A stretch of 64,000 bases of DNA from Spodoptera frugiperda. Lineage: Eukaryota > Arthropoda > Insecta > Lepidoptera > Noctuidae. Positions 38,301 through 47,300 of this stretch are shown here, piece after piece. The notes beneath the pieces are model-generated. The model searched no databases. It saw only the letters and a list, made by a program, of their open reading frames with translations, and was not told the origin of the DNA. The stretch lies in contig NC_064216.1 of assembly GCF_023101765.2 (NCBI RefSeq), positions 11,721,545-11,785,544 of the forward strand. The letters run 5' to 3'. The stretch's first letter is position 1. The number at the start of each line of letters is the position of its first letter. The translations under genes and the position numbers were made by a program.

Positions 38301-41300
38301 AATTGTCTGCACAAAAGTCTGGGTGGCCGGTTACTGAACAACTTGTGGCGGGTTTGATACCCCGCTTAGCTGAATAAAAAGTTTAAATGCTTTTTCTGAT
38401 TCGAATCAGGAGGCACATTACGGCACATTACGGCACGGACCGTACCGCTATACAATGTACACTCACTTTTCACTATTTGTGTTATAAGTCCCATGTAATA
38501 GGGGGTGAGCCTATTGCCATATACTGAGCACGATTTTTCTGATTAAAATTACCAGAATATTAGAATTGCTATTTCGTAATTGTCGTTCCCGATTGTTGTA
38601 CGAACTTCGACGACAGTCGTTGTAGCTAGATGGAAGCCTCAAAAATTCTGGCAATATTTGGCCAAAATGTTTAAAAATATTTCCTCATACTAGAGTGTAG
38701 AGGTTAGTTGGTATGTTTAAAGTATTTTACATTACATAGTTAAAGTAATTTTAAAGCGCAACGGTTCGTCGGCTCGGCCGTAACTTATGTCATTACGCCA
38801 TTTACCCGTGTTTGTTGTAAAGATCGATGATCAATAAATAGGAGTAAAATGGCCATCAAACACGGTTTAACTGTGATCGTATGCGGTGATTAACCACACA
38901 AGTTGACGACTTATGGTTGCGTAGAAATAAAATCAATGTCTTGATTCTCTACTATACCGATGTGTATCGATTTCTTTACTAGGTCGTCGACTCTGCTGTG
39001 CATAGATTTATTTGCTTATCGTACTTCGAGGTTTGTTTCAATTCCCTGGTTAAGCAAATCATTACAATTTTATTTCGATACTAGCTTCTGCTAACGATCT
39101 CGCCCGCGTTCTAGTGGGAAAAAAATCTATCATCCAAGTCAGCTCATACCCTATCTGTACATCAAACATCAAAATAGTTTCGGCATGATTGACGGCAAAA
39201 CGTCCAAACAAACTTACTTTTACATTTACATGATGTGATTCTTGCAAAATTATCTGAGGGTTATAAGGGTTATTCGAGAAAATCGATCTTAAAAATGTTT
39301 GACGGAGACTGAGCAATCTCTGATAAATCTGAATCTTTTAAACTGGGATTTCTAACCCGTCTGCTAAGCGTGGAGAGCGTAAACCCTTTTATGTAGTAGA
39401 AGTTCATAGCCCAACAGTGAAGGCTGGCCATACTGGAATTAATTTGCGTTTTTGTCTAACCAGTACCCTATCTGGTTATTCCGTCATACTCTTATAGAAG
39501 TTAGAGCATAGTTATTTCGAGGTACATTTGTGTCATTCATATTTCCGATTGTTTATGAGGTCGTTTGTGGGTTAGTGGGCATCACACGTGAGCAATGTCG
39601 TTACAGCAAGAAGGAACATAATTGGACACATTTCAAGTCGGTTAGGCACTAGCCGACCGTAAACAGTTCGTTAAAACGAATTGCAATTTGTTGAGGCGTT
39701 GCTTTTGTTCCTGACTTTGTTCGTTTAGGGGCCCTCTCCTTAGGGAATTTAGTGAAAAAAAGTGAAAAGAGGCCGTTCAAATATTACGGAAGCAGATTTA
39801 TTACAACTATTTACCCTCCCCCATTCCCCTTGTCAGCAAAAGTAAGCAAAGCTCTTACCCCTTCCCCCCTGCTTAAGTAAACATTTTGTGAAACCCGCTA
39901 TAGTATTCAAACGAAACAATACACAGAGTAAATCTAGACAAGTGAACAGCGCGCGGTAATTCCCCTAATCGGTTCTAAAGCGAGTGCCTAAACGTATGCG
40001 TTTACATTTGCGGGAGTCCTCGAAAATGCGTTTCGTTTTCAAGCATAAATAATGTGATGATTGCCATTCGTGTAAAAAAGTAAATAACTACCGATACCCC
40101 CCCATATTTGGTAGTCTATTACTATAATATAAATCATACCTTTATAGCGAAATGTGGGTGTAGTTACTGTAGGTACTAAATGCACCCCCGCTTTTGTGCT
40201 TTGGGACCTATATTTATACATTACACAGATTGTCACACAGAAAATCGCGAGCAACAGTTCGCTGAACATTTAATTAAGCCCCTTTCATGTTTCATTGCTG
40301 TGAACACCTGTTGTTTGCGTGGTAAGCACGCTTAATTAGGACTTGATGTATGATTTAGTGTCACGTAATTAATTTTATGGCCAAAAGGGTAGATTGAGTA
40401 TATGTAACTATTCGTTTTAGGGGTGATCTAATGGCCATAAACCTAATATTGTCTGATTTAGGATCAAACTTCATCGTCAGCAATAACATTAAGAGCTGAT
40501 TTGGGACATTTCACCAATACATATTACATAACTCCAAAACCCCACCCATAAAATACTGCGTTATTTCCCAATAAAATTATTATGTAACCGCGGAAAGTTC
40601 CGGAAAATGGTCGATGCAGGTGCATGACCGGGTCGCCACGCAGTCGCAACGCATCCCTTAGCGTTGCACGCCTGCGCCACAACCTTTGTCATTTGATATC
40701 GATCCAGTCCATCTAGGACACTACCTGCGCGGGTCTAGGCTTATATAAGCACCCCCAGCCGGACGCTCCCCAATTGCACCCAAGCACCCGAGGCGGTTGG
40801 ACGTGTGTCAATATCGGGACGCGATTTCATATTAAGCCGATTTCAGTTCTTGGTTTTCTTGGGGTGATAGTCTTTTAATATCGTTTCTGCGATGGTTCTT
40901 TGGAAAGATTTCGTTGTTAGAAGATTGCTTCTATCAGGTAACCACCTACTTCCTCTACTCCCCCTTTCTTTATCAGTCAGTTCTACGCCTTTTAATGTAT
41001 GCATTTCTTTGTGCAGGTGAACTGGAAGGACATAGCTGGGCTCGACCACCTGATCCAGGAGTTGCGGGAGACTGTTATCCTGCCGATCCAGAAACGAGAG
41101 CTGTTCGCTGACAGCAGGCTGACGCAGCCACCCAAGGGTGTGCTTCTGCATGGTCCCCCAGGTAAGAAGCTAAACACCTTATCTTCTGTTTTTTCAGCGA
41201 TCATGTATTTTCGGGTTCGACTCCCGAACTTCTTTGTTACTTCTTTTTTAGGTCATATTCTTTGTTCTGCCTTTCGTCGAGTGGTCGAGTTGTGCAAGTG

Positions 41301-44300
41301 CAACTGTCATCGTGTGTTTTCGGGTTCGATTCCCGAACTTCTCTGTTACTTCTTTTTTAGGTCACGCTCTTTGTTCTGCCTTTCGTCGAGTTGTGCAAGT
41401 GCAACTGCCATCATGTGTTGTCGGGTTCGATTCCCGAAATTCTTTGTCACTTTACCTTAGGTCACGCTCTTTGTTCTGCGTTTGGTCGAGTGGTCGAGTT
41501 CTCCAAGTGCAGCATTCGTTCAAGCGTTCTCGGGTTCGATCCCCGAAGTTCTTGGTTGCAGATTGTAAAATGCTCGAATATAGGACGTTGCCAGTTGATT
41601 TCGTCGGTATTGTCTCGTTCCTTATTACAGGGTAATTGGGTAGGGGATTAGAAATTAATTATGTATTATTAAGAAATGTAATGCAACATTTGGTCACTTG
41701 AGTCACGGGTTTTTCCTTTGCTTTGGGGAATAAACCCCGTGATTTCCTTTCTTTGTTCTTTGTGTTACGTAACACTGCGGTGTTGCGCCGCGACCAGGTA
41801 AGGACCACACCCTATATAGGCGCGGCGCACCTACGCACTTATGGCGTGTGGGGTGGCATGGGAGAGGGGAGGGGGAAAGTGGCAATCCTCCCCCTCAAAT
41901 ATTAAGCAGTGGTGCTAGAGTTATTTTTCCATCCCCCCCGATGATTATATGATACTACTATCTCCCAGTTTCACTCGGGCTTTTCCCTTTCGGCAACAAG
42001 CGCTGTGATGTATTTTCTTTGTTCTCCATTTTGCGTAATAGTGCGCAGGTGCGCCGCGCCCAGTTGGGGTACCACACCCGACCTGAGCGCGGAGCACCTG
42101 CGCAATGGGACGCCGTTGGAGGTGGTAGGGGGATTGGATGGCAACCCACCCCCTGCAGTAAGCGCTATGATGTACTTTCTTTGTTATCCACGTTACGTAA
42201 CAAGTGCGCAGGTCTGCTACGCCCAAGTAGAAGACCACACCCTTCCTCGGTGCGGTGCACCTGCGCACTTAAACCGTGGGGGAGGGGGTAGCGCGTGGGA
42301 GTGGGGGGGGGCGTAAAGGCGGGAGAGGGATGGCTTTACAATTATTTTTCGACCGCACCCTATGATTATGTATCGGCTGCCAATGATATTAGTGCCTTAT
42401 TTGTTCACTTAGGCCATTATTTTGATAATATTTTATTTTTTAATAATGCAATTATTTTTGGTGAAACGTTTATGCTTATAGTGTGCTAAAAATTACTGTT
42501 GCCCAAGCCACGTCAGCAAGCCCAACTCTGAAAAGGTTGCCGCAATACTTTATTTTAATAATATGTACCTTACCTATACAATGGATATTAATGGGTTTTG
42601 TAAGTTGCACCCACCATGTTGTGCAACATTTGTTTTGTTGTTCGTGTATCACGAAATCATTGCGCAACATTTTGCAAGCAATACACATCGAAGTAATAAC
42701 TATACATAAAGTTTCACTGAAAAAATTTCGCAACAGTTGCAAGGTTTTGTCAAACAATTTATTCCGCAACATTTCATAAGCATGTACTATGCACATTCAA
42801 TTCTGGAGCTGCGGACTACCGCGGGTTTACCGCGGCTGCGGCTCGAAAAGCAGGAGTAGGAACGGGGTGGTTTTTAGTCAATGAGAGTCTGACACTCCCT
42901 CTCGCTTCGCCCAAGGCGGGAGAAGCCATTGGATGATTTTCCGCCCTCAAAAAAAAAGCACATTCAATAAGTTGCAATGAAACTGTTTCGCAACATTTTA
43001 CTCGTACTTGAAGGAGTAATAAACAATTATTATAATCAACGATTATATTGTTTAAATAAATGTATGATTAATCATAAACTTATCTACATTTATTTATAAA
43101 ATGAACATTAATTATGATATTTTCATTTATGGTTTCATTGGAATAAATGATTTGACTTTGACTTTGAAACAATATTCCAGGTTGCGGTAAAACCCTGATA
43201 GCTAAAGCAACAGCGAAGGAAGCGAACATGAGCTTCATAAATCTGGACGTATCACTGCTGACGGACAAATGGTACGGCGAGACGCAAAAGTTGGCAGCCG
43301 CTGTATTCAGCCTTGCAGTCAAGTTGCAGCCTTGCATCGTGTTCATAGGTAAGAAAACTAAGACCATTTTGTTGAATGTCCCTTTTTATGGGATAGGCCA
43401 ACAAACGAGCAGAAGAATCACCTGTGGTAAGCAATCATCGCCACCCATGGATACCCGCGATACGAGAGGACTTATAAGTCCGTTGTTGGGCTTTAGATCG
43501 AGAATTTGGGAATTGGGGAAATTGGGGAGGGAAGGAAATCCATACCCTTATCCAAAATAATGAGAGTCAAAAGAAGAATTATACGTTGTCCTTTCTTTCT
43601 TCTTCGAACAACATTCAATTATAGATTTCTTTCATAAATCAATCTAAACGAATATCCGAACCTCTTCACCTATTGAATATCACACTCAGTACTATTATAA
43701 ATTCGGCAGACGAGATCGAATCATTCCTGCGTACGCGCACGCAACACGATCACGAAGCGACCGCCATGATGAAGACTCAGTTTATGTCGCTGTGGGACGG
43801 CCTCATCACGGAACCAACCTGCACCGTCATTATAATGGGTAAGTCCATAAGTTTCTTGTCTATTCTTGTACTAGGTTTTGCCCGCGTTTTCGCTTGCGTT
43901 TAAACCTAAATATACCTATAGTTGTGCTGTAAATGTATTGCGTGAACCTGTGGACGACTCTTGCGCATGCTTCACCTCTTGAATTTTCGGTGGGTAAGAA
44001 GATTTGAAGTGACTACTACAGTTAAAGAAAATTAGACAATAAAAAACACAGTAAAAATTCTAATTTAAACGATTTTAGTAAAATATTTTTTAGTAAACCG
44101 TCTATTTTGAAAATACGCGCACGTTTCTTTGATTCGCTTCGGGTGTGTATTGACTTTCGGAATATTTAGAAATTATAGCAGCCTGTGGAAGACGGACAAG
44201 TGAAATATCACAGAATGGTAAGTAACTTGTTATTCTGGAAACGTTTCTACTTTGTGCAGTGAAGAAGATTTATGTTAAAAAATTTGGTAAATTGTCTTCA

Positions 44301-47300
44301 GATTGTGATTCAATACTATACAAAAAAAGCCTAAAGAGATATTTACTGCAGTGAAGAAGATTGTAATGAAATTAACGAAAGATGTTTATTCGTAGATTGT
44401 CATTGTCACTAGAAAACTGTCTCTCGAGGCCCTAGCCCGCGAAGATTTTTTTCAAAACCTTCGTGGGCTAAGGTCTAGGGAGATATTCGCATCGGTGAAG
44501 AAGATTGTAATGAAACTAATGAAATATGTTTATTCGTAGATTGTCATTGTCACTAGAAAACTGTCTCTTGAGGCCCTAGCCCGTGAAGATTTTTTTCAAA
44601 ACCTTCGTGGGCTAAGGTCTTTTTTTTTTTTTTGAGGGGGGAAAATCATCAAATGACTTCTCCCGCCTTGGGCAAGGCGAGAGGGAGTGTCAGACTCTTA
44701 CTGACTAAAAACCACCCCGTTCCTTCTCCTGCTTTTCGACCCGGAGCTCCGGTAAACCCGCTAGGTAGTCCGCAGATCCGGATCAGGTGGGCTAAGGTCT
44801 AGGGAGATATTCGCATCGGTGAAGAAGATTGTAATACAAATTATGAAATATGTTTATTCGTAGATTGTCATTGTCACTAGAAAACTGTCTGTCGAGGCCG
44901 TAGCCCGCGAAGATTTTTTTCAAAACCTTCGTGGGCTAAGGTCTAGGGAGATATTCGCATCGGTGAAGAAGATTGTAATACAAATTATGAAATATGTTTA
45001 TTCGTAGATTGTCATTGTCACTAGAAAACTGTCTGTCGAGGCCCTAGCCCGCGAAGATTTTTTTCAAAACCTTCGTGGGCTAAGGTCTAGGGAGATATTC
45101 GCATCGGTGAAGAAGATTGTAATGAAACTAACGAAAGATGTTTATTCGTAGATTGTCATTGTCACTAGAAAACTGTCTCACGAGGCCCTAACCCGCGAAG
45201 ATTTTTTTCAAAACCTTCGTGGGCTAAGGTCTAGGGAGATATTCGCATCGGTGAAGAAGATTGTAATGAAACTAATGAAAGATGTTTATTCGTAGATTGT
45301 CATTGTCACTAGAAAACTGTCTGTCGAGGCCGTAGCCCGCGAAGATTTTTTTCAAAACCTTCGTGGGCTAAGGTCTAGGGAGATATTCGCATCGGTGAAG
45401 AAGATTGTAATGAAACTAACGAAAGATGTTTATTCGTAGATTGTCATTGTCACTAGAAAACTGTCTCTCGAGGCCCTAGCCCGCGAAGATTTTTTTCAAA
45501 ACCTTCGTGGGCTAAGGTCTATTTTTTTTTTTTGAGGGGTGGGAAAATCATCAAATGACTTCTCCCGCCTTGGGCAAGGCGAGAGGGAGTGTCAGACTCT
45601 TACTGACTAAAAACCACCCCGTTCCTTCTCCTGCTTTTCGACCCGGAGCTCCGGTAAACCCGCTAGGTAGTCCGCAGATCCGGATCAGGTGGGCTAAGGT
45701 CTAGGGAGATATTCGCATCGGTGAAGAAGATTGTAATACAAATTATGAAATATGTTTATTCGTAGATTGTCATTGTCACTAGAAAACTGTCTGTCGAGGC
45801 CGTAGCCCGCGAAGATTTTTTTCAAAACCTTCGTGGGCTAAGGTCTAGGGAGATATTCGCATCGGTGAAGAAGATTGTAATGAAACTAATGAAAGATGTT
45901 TATTCGTAGATTGTCATTGTCACTAGAAAACTGTCTCTCGAGGCCCTAACCCGCGAAGTTTATTTTCAAAACCTTTGTGGGCTAAGGTCTAGGGAGATAT
46001 TGGCATCGGTGAAGAAGATTGTAATGAAACTAACGAAAGATGTTTATTCGTAGATTGTCATTGTCATTAGAAAACTGTCTCTTTAGGCCCTAGCCCGCGA
46101 AGATTTTTTTCAAAACCTTCGTGGGCTAAGGTCTAGGGAGATATTCGCATCGGTGAAGAAGATTGTAATACAAATTATGAAATATGTTTATTCGTAGATT
46201 GTCATTGTCACTAGAAAACTGTCTCTCGAGGCCCTAACCCGCGAAGTTTATTTTCAAAACCTTCGTAGGCTAAGGTCTAGGGAGATATTGGCATCGGTGA
46301 AGAAGATTGTAATGAAACTAACGAAAGATGTTTATTCGTAGATTGTCATTGTCACTAGAAAACTGTCTCTTTAGGCCCTAGCCCGCGAAGATTTTTTTCA
46401 AAACCTTCGTGGGCTAAGGTCTAGGGAGATATTCGCATCGGTGAAGAAGATTGTAATGAAACTAATGAAAGATGTTTATTCGTAGATTGTCATTGTCACT
46501 AGAAAACTGTCTCTCGAGGCCCTAACCCGCGAAGATTATTTTCAAAACCTTCGTGGGCTAAGGTCTAGGGAGATATTCGCATCGGTGAAGAAGATTGTAA
46601 TGAAACTAACGAAAGATGTTTATTCGTAGATTGTCATTGTCATTAGAAAACTGTCTCTTTAGGTAGCCCGCGAAGATTTTTTCAAAACCTTCGTGGGCTA
46701 AGGTCTAGGGAGATATTGGCATCGGTGAAGAAGATTGTAATACAAATTATGAAATATGTTTATTCGTAGATTGTCATTGTCACTAGAAAACTGTCTGTCG
46801 AGGCCCTAGCCCGCGAAGATTTTTTTCAAAACCTTCGTGGGCTAAGGTCTAGGGAGATATTCGCATCGGTGAAGAAGATGTGGTTTAAGAAGATTCATAT
46901 AACTAATGAAATTGTTTGACTCCATTGTCACTAGCAGATCTTGGTCTTTTGACGCCCCTAGACATAAGCCTGTGAGAAATGGTTAAAATTTTTCACAGTC
47001 TTTATGTCTAGGGAGACCTAAACGTTGGATGAAGAAAATTATAAGAAAATTGTATGATCGGCAAACTACGGTTATTTAATATTAAATGTATTTCCTGTCA
47101 CAAAAATGTAATGTAAAGATTTTATAAACGTTTATTTTCAGTTCCAAACTATGTGTAACGTTTTTTTGCAAGTTGAAGACTCTTAAACAATATGCCCGTG
47201 TACAATGTTGGACTAAAATTGTATCAATGATTTTGTAAAGATAGAAGCATGCAAAACTTACATGTTCCTTTTTGTTATTTTAGGATTTAATGTGATTTAA

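Larger units (their letters stand above)
44330..46880 (+). repeat. 144-bp hairpin satellite in ATAD1 intron 5
   Basis: About 15 tandem monomers. The landmark 'agatattcgcatcggtgaag' recurs every 144 bp (44481, 44949, 45093, 45237, 45381 and so on to 46855; one step is 140). Each monomer carries an inverted repeat, 'ctagcccgcgaaga' against 'ccttcgtgggctaagg', around an AT-rich loop. Some monomers differ as types ('gaaactaacgaaagatg' or 'caaattatgaaatatg'), mixed along the array. Two monomers carry the same LINE-tail insertion, giving a higher-order repeat of about 902 bp. Diverged monomers flank the array on both sides. Confidence 0.95.

Noticed and set aside
40914..41460. Open frames over ATAD1 exon 3 (65 and 153 residues)
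   Set aside because: One is an alternative frame of the exon; the other reads exon 3 in frame but runs on through the intron into the tRNA-like repeats. The splice sites and conserved Walker A junction define the true exon.
41190..41560. Cluster of real tRNA genes
   Set aside because: The B boxes are good, but no cloverleaf with paired acceptor and anticodon arms can be built by eye; SINE-derived repeats fit better.
44330..46880. CRISPR-like regular repeats
   Set aside because: The units are 144 bp tandem monomers with no unique spacers, in a eukaryotic intron; it is a satellite.
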